Part shown: in pieces, positions 16,935 through 25,786 of the stretch
How the letters are laid out: every line of letters begins with the position of its first letter
Position numbering within the stretch: the stretch's first letter is position 1
Source of the DNA: RGIG2000 sp045612665
GTDB lineage: Bacteria; Bacillota; Clostridia; Oscillospirales; CAG-272
Direction of reading: 5' to 3'
NCBI GenBank assembly: GCA_045612665.1
Contig: JAZKZO010000030.1
Location: 1-64,000 of the forward strand
DNA: 64,000 bases
The notes under the pieces: generated by a model
Told to the model about the DNA's origin: nothing
The model's input: the letters and a program-made list of their open reading frames with translations, nothing else
The model's database searches: none
Program-made: the position numbers and the translations under genes

Positions 16935-19088
16935 ATGAAAACAGATATTTTAATTGTCGGCTGTGGCTGCGCAGGTCTTTACTGTGCGCTCAATTTGCCA
17001 AGCGACAAAAAAATCACTATTATCACCAAGTCCGATGCCGAAAGCTCCGACTCCTTCCTTGCACAGGGCGGAATTTGCACCTTGCGCGACGATGGAGATT
17101 TCGATTCGTTTTTTGAGGACACCTTAAAGGCTGGGCATTATGAAAACGACAGAGAGAGCGTGTCTATTATGATAAGCTCCTCACGCGAGGTTACAAACGA
17201 CCTTATTTCATACGGTGTTGAATTCCAAAGAGATGAAAACGGTGAGCTTCTTTATACAAGAGAGGGCGCACATTCGAGCAAAAGAATTCTCTTTTACAAG
17301 GATATAACGGGCAAGGAAATCACCTCGAAGCTTCTAAGCAGAGTGCGTGAAAGGGATAATATTACTCTTTTAGAGCATACGACGCTCGTTGATATTATAT
17401 CAAAGGATAACGAATGCTACGGTGCTGTTATTCGTGAAAGCGATGGCGCGCTTAAAGTGGTTGAGTGTGAGCATACAGTGCTTGCGACAGGCGGTATAGG
17501 CGGTCTTTACAAGCATTCGACAAACTTCCCTCATCTAACAGGTGATGCGCTTGCAATTGCGATAAGGCACGGTGTTGCGCTTCAAAATACGAGCTACGTT
17601 CAAATTCATCCAACCACGCTTTATACAAAGGACAAAAAGGACAGGAGCTTCCTAATCTCCGAGAGTGTGCGTGGCGAGGGCGCGCTTCTCTATAACAAAA
17701 ATATGGAGCGCTTTGTAAACGAGCTTCTTCCCCGTGATAAGGTAACCGAGGCAATTCACGCTCAAATGGCACTTGACGGCACGGAATTTGTGTGGGAGGA
17801 CCTTCGACCTATCGGTGAAGCCGAGCTTCGTGAGCATTTTCCGAATATCGTTGCTAAATGCGCACAGGCAGGCTATGACGTATTTACGGAATGTATTCCC
17901 GTTGTGCCCGCTCAGCACTACTTTATGGGCGGAGTCAAGGTAAATCACGATAGTCAAACGACAATGAAGCGTCTATTTGCGATAGGCGAAACCGCATGCA
18001 ACGGTGTACACGGTAAAAACAGGCTTGCGAGCAATTCACTTCTCGAAAGCCTCGTGTTTGCTAAGCGTGCATCGAGGGCGATTGCATTAGATAACAAGAT
18101 AGCAAGCGACAGTGCTCTTATTAGTGGCGTATCGCTCAAAAAATACGAAAACAAGTCAGAGCTTGAGGAAAAATACAAGGACTCTGTTTTAAAGGAAATT
18201 GAAATTGACGAAATAAAATCAAGGAGAACAAATATGTTTGATGAGGTAACACTTAAATTACAGGTAGATCCACTAATTCTTAGCGCCTTGCGTGAGGATA
18301 TTACAAGCGAGGACGTTTCAACGAATAGCGTTATGCCTATGGCGACAAAGGGCGAGGTTGACTTAATTTGTAAGGAAGACGGCATTCTTTGCGGTATGCA
18401 GGTGTTTATGCGCGTATTTACGTTGCTTGACAGCGCAACCGAGTTTGAGGTTTTCGCAAAGGACGGCGACGAAATCAAGAAGGGACAGCTTCTTTGTAAG
18501 GTTCGTGGCGACATTCGCGTGCTTTTGAGTGGAGAGCGCACTGCCCTTAACTATATGCAAAGAATGAGCGGTATCGCTACATATACAAGAGGTGTTGCTT
18601 CACTTCTTGCCGGCACTAAGACAAAGCTTCTTGATACAAGAAAGACAAGCCCTAACAATAGAATTTTTGAGAAATATTCCGTAAGAGTCGGCGGTGGCAC
18701 AAATCACCGTTACAATCTAACTGACGGTGTGCTTTTGAAGGACAACCACATAGGTGCTGCGGGAAGCGTACGCAAGGCTGTGCTTATGGCTAAGGAGTAT
18801 GCTCCTTTCGTTCGTAAGATTGAGGTTGAGGTTGAAAGCTATGATATGGTGGTTGAGGCAGTTGAGGCAGGCGCTGATATCATTATGCTCGACAATATGA
18901 GCCACGAGGAAATGAAGAAATCAATCGACTTTATTAACGGCAGAGCCGAGGTTGAGGTTTCAGGAAACGTTACAAAGGAAAATATCGCGCGTCTTACCGA
19001 TTTGGGCGTTGACTTCATTTCAAGCGGAGCGCTCACCCACTCTGCACCTATTCTCGACCTTTCTCTTAAAAACCTTCACGCAATTTGA
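16935..19088 (+). CDS. nadBC: Fused L-aspartate oxidase / nicotinate-nucleotide pyrophosphorylase (NadB-NadC)
   Basis: A 717-residue bifunctional protein for the first and third steps of de novo NAD synthesis. Residues 1-433 are NadB: FAD-binding ILIVGCGCAGLYCAL, SFLAQGGI, ATGGIGGLYKHSTN, the conserved QIHPTTLY, and VVPAQHYFMGGV. The NadB C-terminal helical domain is short. Residues 434-717 are NadC: LREDITSEDVS, LNYMQRMSGIATYTR, LLDTRKTSP, VRVGGGTNHRYNLTDG, LLKDNHIGAAG, and a C-terminal ISSGALTHSAP. The junction lies at Met434, which still has its own AAGGAG seven bases upstream, so a separate NadC could also be made. nadA is divergent and niaR follows by 8 bases. Confidence 0.93.
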   Translation: MKTDILIVGCGCAGLYCALNLPSDKKITIITKSDAESSDSFLAQGGICTLRDDGDFDSFFEDTLKAGHYENDRESVSIMISSSREVTNDLISYGVEFQRDENGELLYTREGAHSSKRILFYKDITGKEITSKLLSRVRERDNITLLEHTTLVDIISKDNECYGAVIRESDGALKVVECEHTVLATGGIGGLYKHSTNFPHLTGDALAIAIRHGVALQNTSYVQIHPTTLYTKDKKDRSFLISESVRGEGALLYNKNMERFVNELLPRDKVTEAIHAQMALDGTEFVWEDLRPIGEAELREHFPNIVAKCAQAGYDVFTECIPVVPAQHYFMGGVKVNHDSQTTMKRLFAIGETACNGVHGKNRLASNSLLESLVFAKRASRAIALDNKIASDSALISGVSLKKYENKSELEEKYKDSVLKEIEIDEIKSRRTNMFDEVTLKLQVDPLILSALREDITSEDVSTNSVMPMATKGEVDLICKEDGILCGMQVFMRVFTLLDSATEFEVFAKDGDEIKKGQLLCKVRGDIRVLLSGERTALNYMQRMSGIATYTRGVASLLAGTKTKLLDTRKTSPNNRIFEKYSVRVGGGTNHRYNLTDGVLLKDNHIGAAGSVRKAVLMAKEYAPFVRKIEVEVESYDMVVEAVEAGADIIMLDNMSHEEMKKSIDFINGRAEVEVSGNVTKENIARLTDLGVDFISSGALTHSAPILDLSLKNLHAI
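18221..18236 (+). promoter_or_regulatory. Internal ribosome binding site and ATG at the nadB/nadC junction
   Basis: AAGGAG followed by ACAAAT and an in-frame ATG at 18234, inside the fused nadB-nadC frame, exactly where NadC homology begins. It looks like a retained start of an ancestral nadC and may still make free NadC. Confidence 0.65.
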
Positions 19089-19096
19089 GGTGTGAT

Positions 19097-19636
19097 ATGA
19101 CAGGAGAAGAAAGAAGAAAGGAAATTCTTGCATGTCTTGAAGGCACTGACAAGCTTATTTCTGCATCTAGCCTTGCCAAGGAGCTAGGGGTAAGCCGTCA
19201 AATCATCGTTGGCGACGTTGCTATTTTACGCGCACAGGGTTATGATATTGTGGCTTATGCACGCGGTTACGTGCTTCAAAAAAAGAATGCGTTTGAGCGA
19301 GTTTTCAAGGTTTACCATTCCGACGACGATACCGAGAGGGAGCTTAACGTTTTCGTTGATGCAGGCGGAGAGTGCGTTGACGTGTTTATCTATCATCGCA
19401 CCTACGGCGAGGTACACGCACCTATGAATCTCAAATCCCGTGCGAATGTTCAAGCGTTCTTGAGCGATATTGCCTCAGGCAAATCGAGCTTGCTTAAAAA
19501 CGTTACCTCGGGCTATCATTATCACACGATAAGTGCCGACTCCCCCGAAATTCTTGATGCAATCGAGGCGCGCTTAAAGGAAAACGGCTTCCTTGCCCCA
19601 CTTCAAGACTATGAGCCAAGCAATTTAAAGAAATAA
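19097..19636 (+). CDS. niaR: NiaR, niacin-responsive NAD-biosynthesis repressor
   Basis: A 179-residue repressor. An N-terminal winged helix (HTH_11: LISASSLAKELGVSRQIIVG, about 20-39) is joined to a 3H domain. The domain's conserved histidines appear in VYHSDD (about 72-77), the mid-domain IYHRTYGEVH and GYHYHTISAD near 155. NiaR binds nicotinic acid and represses NAD synthesis and salvage genes; here it would control its own operon and nadA. The start at 19097 follows GAGGTG. The open frame also allows an upstream TTG that overlaps the nadB-nadC stop. Confidence 0.94.
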   Translation: MTGEERRKEILACLEGTDKLISASSLAKELGVSRQIIVGDVAILRAQGYDIVAYARGYVLQKKNAFERVFKVYHSDDDTERELNVFVDAGGECVDVFIYHRTYGEVHAPMNLKSRANVQAFLSDIASGKSSLLKNVTSGYHYHTISADSPEILDAIEARLKENGFLAPLQDYEPSNLKK

Positions 19637-19670
19637 AAAAAGGAGTGAAATTCACTCCTTTTTCTTTTTT
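19636..19670. terminator. Terminator between niaR and the small-protein gene
   Basis: An AAAAAGGAGTGAA stem with its complement and a very short loop, with T-runs on both strands. It serves niaR and probably the opposing transcript too. Confidence 0.9.
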
Positions 19671-19679
19671 GTAACAGTG

Positions 19680-19844
19680 TTATGAAAGCAAGTCCTCAAA
19701 GAATCCTGAAAAGGTTCCCTCTTCGCCCTCAATTGTTCTGTCTCCGTTTGATATTGATCCCTTACCGTTGCTTGTTAACGAGGCGGTAACAATATCATTT
19801 GATTCAAATTCTACAAGCTCAAGGCTTGGCTTTTCGTATTTCAT
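19680..19844 (-). CDS. Small 54-residue protein, coupled to the DUF4886 gene
   Basis: Encodes 54 residues starting MKYEKPSLELVEFESND, followed by a Ser/Gly-rich middle (TSNGKGSISNGD) and an acidic end (GFFEDLLS). A perfect AAGGAGG lies 7 bases before the ATG. The ATG overlaps the stop of the upstream secreted protein (ATGA), so the pair is translationally coupled. It has no signal peptide and no cysteines. The KYEKPxLExxxFExxDIxTxS pattern recalls short leader-type peptides of gut Firmicutes, but I see no modification enzyme nearby. The function is unknown. Confidence 0.75.
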   Translation of the reverse strand: MKYEKPSLELVEFESNDIVTASLTSNGKGSISNGDRTIEGEEGTFSGFFEDLLS

Positions 19845-22726
19845 TGTACTGCCTCCTTAATGTTTTCAACAGGGATATAAATTTTAAATGCCGAATAAAT
19901 ATCGTTCTCAGTAACGGAATCGCCTACAATATTAGATCCGTTTGTTTTTGAAATGTTAAAGCCTCTTATAGTGAAGCCTCCCCACCAAGCATCATCAACG
20001 GTTGTGTAGGTTGTGCTTACGTTACCGGGACGGGAATTGCTGGTATTGGTTGAGTTTTCGTCAATCCAACCCTCGGGACGGTATTGCCAACCGCTTGCAA
20101 CCCAAAGAAGTGCTCCGGTTGGAAGATCATTTTTAGTAAAGGTCTTTGTTGCCCAGAATTTATCCGAGGTACCATCGGTAGTTGAATATATTTCCGGACC
20201 CATTTCCTGCGAAAAGTAATATGCTTTTCTCATAAGTCCCATAGCACTAGCGGTAAGCGCTCTATACTGCTTGCCGTTGATTGTTACAACCTCGCTATCG
20301 CAAAGCGCCGAGTCAACGTAAACGATAGCCTCCTCCTGTGATGTTTCCTTAGGAACAAGAATTCTAAACACAAGTGTCGCAATTTCGTCAGTTGAGTAGG
20401 TGTTTACGTCGTTATGACCGCTATAGTGAGTTGTCTTTGAAATGTTGAACGCACGCTGTGTGTAGCTTCCCCACCAATCCTCGGTAACTGTAACCTCAGC
20501 CGTTGTTACGTTGCCCGGACGTGAGCCTGTAGGTGCCCAGCCCTCGGGACGGTATTGCCAACCGCTTGCGACTTGAATAATAGAGCCAACGGGGAGTTGT
20601 GCTTTTGTAAACTGCTTAGTTGCAACAAAGCCCTTTGCGAAGTCGTCAGTTCCGTTCATTGTGCTTGAGCCTGTGGTGTTATAGAAGCTGTTGAGCATAA
20701 GTCCCATGCCAGTAGCATCAAGTGCAACGTATCCCTCGGGAATAGCACCGAACGGACTTTGAGGAGTTACGGGATCTTGTGGTGCTTCAGGCTCTTCTCC
20801 GCCCTCGTTACCGCCTGACGGTGGAGTTGTCGGAGCTTCGGTATATGTAGAATTTGTTACCTCAAACGGCTTAGCATATGCGTTATTAACTGCCTCGATA
20901 GCCATAGCTCTCTCGGTTTCGTCAACTCCGTCAGGAGCATAATCAACTGCGTCAATTGACACGCCTGTAAGAGATTTTACAAACATAAGTGAGCCAATAT
21001 ATCTTCCAAGGTCATAGCTCAAATGATAACCGTCGCGTGTGAGTGTATCGCCAACGTAAGAGGTTCTTGCATTTTGAACTGCAGTTCCCGCAGGGATTAC
21101 AAGCTCAATTCTATCCTCGGCAAGAATGTTTCCTTTAACTGCGCTTATAATCGCATTGTACATTGTTGCTTGGTTCTTGTCATACTTGCCAAACTCACTG
21201 TGTGAGGAATTTTGCTGATATGCCCAAGTCATATGCCATACAATTCTTGCGCTTGGATTTAGCGGCTCTACGATATCAATGAGCTTAGCTACATCGGCAT
21301 AGGTTTCGCCCACGCCACTTGAGCCACTTGCCTGTTGCATTGTGATAAAGTCCCAATCGTCGCTCTCAACCGCGGTCTTAATTGAAACGCCACCCTTAGA
21401 TGACCAAGTGCCGTTTGTGTTTGTATAGTACGTATATGCGTTTGAATTATTCGTAGCATTTGAAAGGTGAGTTGCAAGAGTGCATCCACCAATATAAAGG
21501 TTTCCAAGCACTACCTTTTCAATTCCTGCATCCTGTGCTACTTGATAAACGTATTCAAGTGAGTCAACTGAGAAGCTGTTACCGATTGAAAGGATTTTTA
21601 AAACTCCGTCCTCGTCCCAATCCTGCTTCATCGTTGAATAATCAGGTGGAGGTGCAGGTGGAAGTGGTATATCCGCCTTCTTTTTTGCATCTACAGGAAC
21701 AAGAATTCTAAACGCGCTCATAATTTCATCTTCACGAAGTGCTGAAATGTTAGGCATAGGACCAACGTCTGTAAGAAGTGTGCCGTTGTTTTTGCTGATA
21801 TTAAAGCCTACACTTGTGTAGCTTCCCCACCAAGCATCGTCAATGACAACTCTCTTAGTGTTTACAGGGTTAGGGCGAGTGCCCGGCATCTTGTTAGGAC
21901 GGTATTGCCAATTATTGTCGGCATCGACCTCAATAATCGTTCCGTTTGGAAGGTCGCTTTTAGTAAGCGCTACCGAGTTGGTCCAAAACTTTGGACCTGT
22001 GCTTGCGTCGGTTGTTTGAAGTGCTCCGCTATTCCAAAACGCGCAATTTATAAGGTTAAATTCCTTGGCAGTCATTTCGTGATATTTTTTGCCGTCAACA
22101 ATTACGCAGTTTGAAACGCCAACGTAGTCGAATTCGGGTTCTGCCACAACCTCATCAAACGTTTTGTCAGTACAGGTTACTCTTTCGCTATGGTTGTCAA
22201 GGTATGTGGTTTGACCACCTACGTTAATGTAGAGTGCACACAAAATGCCCTCGCTTCCACGCATTGAAGTTGGAATGCCACTTACCATAACGTTGATAAT
22301 GCTGTACTCTGTGTCAGTTAAGTCGATTGATTGCACGGTAGAATGTGTCGGATTTCCCTCGTTGTCAAGTGGATTGTTATCACCGATTACCGAACGAACG
22401 GCAAGCACTCCACCGAATTTGAGCTTTTCACCTGTCAAGGTCTCAAATCTTGCAAGCGCATCACGGTCAATTCCGTAGCCCTGTGCAATACCACCGTCGG
22501 TATATGAATAACCGCGAGTGATGAAAATCGAGGGTATTGTTTCCTCTATCTTTGCAGAGCAAGCAGTACACTTTGATACTACGTCAATGTCGCCAAGGAA
22601 GCCATACTCGCCGAGTTTGATTTCCGTTTTGTAACTGTGCTCTGCACATTCAGCATTAGCCGATAGCGCAAAAAACGCACAAATCACAAGCGCCAAAAGA
22701 AGTATCGTCAAGATCCTTTTCTTCAT
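19841..22726 (-). CDS. Large secreted protein: GYxY module, DUF4886 SGNH-like hydrolase, three WQYRP repeats
   Basis: A 961-residue exported protein with a signal peptide (1-25, ends SANA). About 50-60 has a C-x2-C pair (KCTAC), followed by the shared module starting ITRGYSYTDGG (about 69-195). About 375-610 is a DUF4886 domain, an SGNH/GDSL-type esterase fold: ILSIGNSFSVDSLEYV holds the likely Ser, and DGYHLSYD the Asp/His pair. Three copies of a 115-135 residue module lie at about 215-350, 665-790 and 815-955. Each contains WQYRP, then R-PGNV or R-PNPV, then WWG-x2-T-x3-FNISK, then FRILVP or FKIYIP. A Pro/Glu-rich linker precedes copy 2. Possibly deacylates extracellular glycans. AAGGAGAGG abuts a hairpin just before the start. 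Confidence 0.82.
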   Translation of the reverse strand: MKKRILTILLLALVICAFFALSANAECAEHSYKTEIKLGEYGFLGDIDVVSKCTACSAKIEETIPSIFITRGYSYTDGGIAQGYGIDRDALARFETLTGEKLKFGGVLAVRSVIGDNNPLDNEGNPTHSTVQSIDLTDTEYSIINVMVSGIPTSMRGSEGILCALYINVGGQTTYLDNHSERVTCTDKTFDEVVAEPEFDYVGVSNCVIVDGKKYHEMTAKEFNLINCAFWNSGALQTTDASTGPKFWTNSVALTKSDLPNGTIIEVDADNNWQYRPNKMPGTRPNPVNTKRVVIDDAWWGSYTSVGFNISKNNGTLLTDVGPMPNISALREDEIMSAFRILVPVDAKKKADIPLPPAPPPDYSTMKQDWDEDGVLKILSIGNSFSVDSLEYVYQVAQDAGIEKVVLGNLYIGGCTLATHLSNATNNSNAYTYYTNTNGTWSSKGGVSIKTAVESDDWDFITMQQASGSSGVGETYADVAKLIDIVEPLNPSARIVWHMTWAYQQNSSHSEFGKYDKNQATMYNAIISAVKGNILAEDRIELVIPAGTAVQNARTSYVGDTLTRDGYHLSYDLGRYIGSLMFVKSLTGVSIDAVDYAPDGVDETERAMAIEAVNNAYAKPFEVTNSTYTEAPTTPPSGGNEGGEEPEAPQDPVTPQSPFGAIPEGYVALDATGMGLMLNSFYNTTGSSTMNGTDDFAKGFVATKQFTKAQLPVGSIIQVASGWQYRPEGWAPTGSRPGNVTTAEVTVTEDWWGSYTQRAFNISKTTHYSGHNDVNTYSTDEIATLVFRILVPKETSQEEAIVYVDSALCDSEVVTINGKQYRALTASAMGLMRKAYYFSQEMGPEIYSTTDGTSDKFWATKTFTKNDLPTGALLWVASGWQYRPEGWIDENSTNTSNSRPGNVSTTYTTVDDAWWGGFTIRGFNISKTNGSNIVGDSVTENDIYSAFKIYIPVENIKEAVQ

Positions 22727-22740
22727 ATTTTCCTCTCCTT

Positions 22741-22755
22741 GTGGGATTTCCCCAC
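22741..22755 (-). promoter_or_regulatory. 5' leader hairpin abutting the ribosome binding site
   Basis: On the transcript GTGGG-GAAAT-CCCAC is followed directly by AAGGAGAGG of the DUF4886 gene. The same arrangement precedes two other exported-protein genes (41097-41110 and 47796-47811). Confidence 0.6.
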
Positions 22756-22780
22756 AATATATAAGATTTTAGATATCATA

Positions 22781-22810
22781 ATTATAACACATTATATATA
22801 GCTTCGTCAA
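22781..22810 (-). promoter_or_regulatory. Promoter of the DUF4886/small-protein pair
   Basis: Minus strand TTGACG, 18 bases, TATAAT. Confidence 0.85.
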
Positions 22811-22903
22811 TTCGCACAATTAACAAATACCCCTCCCCGATTTTGTGTCTTATGCACAAAAACCACGCAACTTGAACTCTTAGGAGCTTTTTATCTAACT
22901 AAA

Positions 22904-22942
22904 ACAAAATCCTCGACACGAGGTCGAGGACTTTGTTTTATA
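22904..22942 (-). terminator. Terminator after the SDR gene
   Basis: A TCCTCGAC stem with its complement GTCGAGGA and a 5-base loop, flanked by complementary A- and T-rich arms. The minus-strand tail is TTTTGTTTT. Confidence 0.88.
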
Positions 22943-23744
22943 CCTGTGAAAAAATTTCAAGCTTGGTTGCCTTAAGAATTTTTGAAATTAGCTTTGGAGT
23001 TAGGCGTGGGAAGTGCTTATACATAAAGCTCATCATATGGGCATCTGCGCCGACGATAATACGCACCTTGCGCCTTTTTAATCTGCGCATAATTTTGTTT
23101 ACTGTCTTATCAAGTGGGGCACAAACCTTCGAAAACAGTCTTGCATCCTTTTCAGATGCGCCTTGATTTTTCATAATGTCGGTTTTAACGAAGCCTGTCA
23201 TTATGCTTGACACGTAAATATTCTTGTTTTCGCTTGCCATACACTCAAAGTACATTTTAGTCGCGCTCTTTGATGCACAATACGCACTAACGCCTGCAAA
23301 AGGACATAGCGCACTTGACGATGCAAAGGAAATTACCGCACCCTGTGCCGATTTTTTGATGATTGGGAGCATAGCCTCGGTTGCGTAAACCTGTGCCATA
23401 AAGTTAATTTCCATAATCTTGGCAACGCTCTCGGAGCTCGAATTTTCAACCGAAGCAAACTTTGGTAAAGCACCTGCACAGTTGATAAGCGTATCAACAA
23501 TTATGCCCTCGCCATCAAGCCTTTTTGCAAGAGCGCCCCACGCGCCCTTATCGGTTGCGTCGAACGGTGTTGGAATAAAGCGCTCTCCAAGCTCGCACCT
23601 TATCTCTTCAAGCATCTCGGCACGCCTTGCAACTCCGTACACGGTAGCACCGAATTTCAAAATGAGTCTTTTTGCAATTTCCTTGCCTATTCCACTTGAT
23701 GCGCCTGTTAAAATTACCGTCTTACTTTCAAAATTATATCTCAT
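22938..23744 (-). CDS. Short-chain dehydrogenase/reductase
   Basis: A 268-residue SDR oxidoreductase. The cofactor-binding loop is TGASSGIGKEIA (about 12-23). The NCAG segment lies near residue 88 and the catalytic Ser and Tyr-x3-Lys (SAYCASKSA) near 155-163. The order is that of classical SDRs. The C-terminus (RRLKRRKVRIIVG plus helices) resembles the DltE/YqjQ-like acyl-chain-linked subgroup, so a lipid or keto-acyl substrate is possible but unproven. The start at 23744 follows AAAAGG; the longer frame would run into the hairpin at 23757-23784. Confidence 0.85.
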   Translation of the reverse strand: MRYNFESKTVILTGASSGIGKEIAKRLILKFGATVYGVARRAEMLEEIRCELGERFIPTPFDATDKGAWGALAKRLDGEGIIVDTLINCAGALPKFASVENSSSESVAKIMEINFMAQVYATEAMLPIIKKSAQGAVISFASSSALCPFAGVSAYCASKSATKMYFECMASENKNIYVSSIMTGFVKTDIMKNQGASEKDARLFSKVCAPLDKTVNKIMRRLKRRKVRIIVGADAHMMSFMYKHFPRLTPKLISKILKATKLEIFSQV

Positions 23745-23756
23745 ATTTACCTTTTC

Positions 23757-23784
23757 AAAAGACCACACTTTTGGTGTGGTCCTT
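23757..23784 (-). terminator. Hairpin between KDG kinase and SDR genes
   Basis: On the minus strand a GGACCACAC stem with a short loop is followed by TCTTTT. A likely terminator after the kinase; the T-tract is weak, so partial readthrough into the SDR gene is possible. Confidence 0.65.
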
Positions 23785-23813
23785 GCTTTTATTAAAGTGC
23801 TTTTAAAAGTGAA

Positions 23814-24839
23814 TTATCTTTGTACGCGTCCGCTTCCGCCACCCTTAATAAGTCCCTCAACCTCTTTTACGCTAACGAGGTTGTAGTCGCCTATAATTGT
23901 GTGCTTAAGGCAAGATGCCGCAACTGCAAATTCGATTACGTCCTGTGGTGCTTTATCCATAAGTGAAGCGTAGATAAGTCCACCGCCAAATGAGTCGCCA
24001 CCGCCTACACGGTCAACGATATGTATATCATAAGAGCGAGAGAAGAAATAATCATTCTCCTTTGCATCGTAAAGCATAGCCGCCCACTTGTTATCGTTTG
24101 CTGAAATGCTTGTACGGAGAGTGATTGCTACTCTCTTAAAGCCAAATCTCTCGGAGAGCTGCTTTGCAACGCTCTTATATCCGTCGTGATTTACAACGCC
24201 TGCGTCAACGTCGGTATTTTCAGCCTTAATTCCGAACACCTTCTCGGCATCCTCCTCGTTTGCAATACAAACGTCAACGAGCTTCATAAGCTCACCCATT
24301 GTCTTGCCTGCCTGCTCACTTGTCCAAAGGTTCTTTCTGAAGTTAAGGTCGCAGCTTGTTGTGATGCCCTTTTCACGGCACGCCTTAAGTGCGTCCATGC
24401 AAATTTCAGGAAGCTCACCACCGAGTGCCGGTGTGATACCTGTAAAGTGGAACCAGTTAGCGCCGTCAAGAATCTTATTCCAATCAAAGTCATCTCTCTT
24501 TGCAAGAGCGATAGCTGAATAAGCACGGTCGTAAATAACCTTTGAAGGACGCTGTGATGCGCCTGTTTCGAGGTAGTAAATACCTACTCTTTCGCCACCT
24601 CTTACGATATCGGAAGTGTCAACGCCATAACGACGGAGCGAGTTAACTGCGCTCTGACCGATTTCGTGAGTAGGAAGCTTTGTTACATATGATGCGTCAA
24701 TTCCGTAGTTAGCAAGAGATACTGCAACGTTTGCCTCACCACCACCGTAGGTAGCGCCGAAGGTATCGGTTTGGATAAATCTTGTGTATCCTGCCGGATT
24801 GAGTCTAAGCATTATTTCGCCAAAGCATACTGTTTTCAT
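23814..24839 (-). CDS. kdgK: 2-dehydro-3-deoxygluconate kinase
   Basis: A 341-residue PfkB-family kinase of the KDG kinase type, which phosphorylates 2-keto-3-deoxygluconate from uronate/pectin breakdown to KDPG. Features are FGEIMLRLNP at the start, YGGGEANVAVSLANYG (about 31-46), SCDLNFRKNLW (typical of KDG kinases) and DRVGGGDSFGGGLIY (catalytic Asp, about 270). No KDPG aldolase is adjacent. It has its own promoter. The chromosome context (an alpha-rhamnosidase-like gene 38 kb away) would fit pectin use, but that is only suggestive. Confidence 0.88.
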   Translation of the reverse strand: MKTVCFGEIMLRLNPAGYTRFIQTDTFGATYGGGEANVAVSLANYGIDASYVTKLPTHEIGQSAVNSLRRYGVDTSDIVRGGERVGIYYLETGASQRPSKVIYDRAYSAIALAKRDDFDWNKILDGANWFHFTGITPALGGELPEICMDALKACREKGITTSCDLNFRKNLWTSEQAGKTMGELMKLVDVCIANEEDAEKVFGIKAENTDVDAGVVNHDGYKSVAKQLSERFGFKRVAITLRTSISANDNKWAAMLYDAKENDYFFSRSYDIHIVDRVGGGDSFGGGLIYASLMDKAPQDVIEFAVAASCLKHTIIGDYNLVSVKEVEGLIKGGGSGRVQR

Positions 24840-24879
24840 GTTAATTGTTTCCTTTTTATATAAATTTTCTTACACCACT

Positions 24880-24908
24880 ATTTTACTCCAACTTGGCGTG
24901 ATAGTCAA
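24880..24908 (-). promoter_or_regulatory. kdgK promoter
   Basis: Minus strand TTGACT, 17 bases, TAAAAT. The -35 box overlaps the last codons of the ogg gene. Confidence 0.8.
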
Positions 24909-25786
24909 GTGCTTTGCGAGTATTTTTCGTAGTAAAATAAATATTGCTGTGCAATTCCTGCACTTTTGCCAAGCGCGGACACGTCTATTCCGTTTGGAAA
25001 ATATTTTTCCAAGGTACGGTTTATATGTACGTCGCGTGGGAATGCCTCGGTTTTTCCAAAGCCGAAAAGGAGTGCGCACGAGGCAACCTTAAGCCCTATT
25101 CCCTTTACCTGACAAAGATGTGCTACGCATTCGTCAAAATTGTCGTTTGCCATAACTCTTTCAATATCAACGCTTCCGTTTTTGATTTTCTCACACGCAT
25201 CGGCGATATATTTTGCTCTAAAGCCCATTTTGAGGGCGAAAAGCTCCTGCTCGCTCACTCTTGAAAGCTCGTCATTTGAGGGGAACGTGTAGTCGTTTTT
25301 ATCAAAAAGAGCGACACTGTGTCCGTAATTTTGGCAAATTGAGGCGATTATCTTTTTAATTCTCGGAATGTTGTTATTCTGCGAGATTATAAATGAAATG
25401 ATTGCCTCATACGGGTCTTGGCGCAAAATTCTGATACCGTTTCCGTACTCGATTGCCCTTTTCATATGTAGCGAATCGGTGCAAGAGAGGATTTGCGCGT
25501 TTACCTTGTCATAATCGGTATCAAGAGAGAGATATTTTCTCCAAATCGAATTATATTCTTTCTCCGTTGAGCCGTAGATTATCAGCTCGTTTTCGTGATT
25601 TTGAGCAAAAATCACGTATTTACCAAAGGCAACTCCGCCAACCTCAATTTTATTGCCGAATTTCTCGACAGGGTCAAAGCGAAAGCACTGACCGCAATCG
25701 AAGGTTTTGAAAAGAGATAGCCTCGGTATATCGGTTATATGTACTGCGAGAACACCGTCCTGTGTAAATTCCCTTACCTTTTCCAT
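24905..25786 (-). CDS. ogg: OGG1-type 8-oxoguanine DNA glycosylase/lyase
   Basis: A 293-residue glycosylase of the OGG1 family, removing 8-oxoguanine from DNA. The N-terminal domain has LFKTFDCGQCFRF (about 25-37). RQDPYEAIISFIISQNNNIPRI (spanning about 120-141) is the family hallmark. The helix-hairpin-helix GIGLKVASCALLFGF provides the catalytic Lys, and FPRDVHINR the Asp. The start at 25786 overlaps the stop of the upstream riboflavin transporter (TAATG) behind GGAGGTG, so it is cotranslated under the FMN riboswitch. Confidence 0.92.
   Translation of the reverse strand: MEKVREFTQDGVLAVHITDIPRLSLFKTFDCGQCFRFDPVEKFGNKIEVGGVAFGKYVIFAQNHENELIIYGSTEKEYNSIWRKYLSLDTDYDKVNAQILSCTDSLHMKRAIEYGNGIRILRQDPYEAIISFIISQNNNIPRIKKIIASICQNYGHSVALFDKNDYTFPSNDELSRVSEQELFALKMGFRAKYIADACEKIKNGSVDIERVMANDNFDECVAHLCQVKGIGLKVASCALLFGFGKTEAFPRDVHINRTLEKYFPNGIDVSALGKSAGIAQQYLFYYEKYSQST

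Noticed and set aside
18200..18240. Frameshift or assembly error joining nadB and nadC
   Set aside because: The frame is intact on both sides and both halves are complete, so a genuine fusion is the simpler reading; a missed stop codon in the reads remains a check listed above.
19680..19844. RiPP (natural product) precursor
   Set aside because: The leader-like start is suggestive, but no radical SAM, lanthionine synthetase, peptidase or exporter gene lies nearby, and the peptide has no cysteines.
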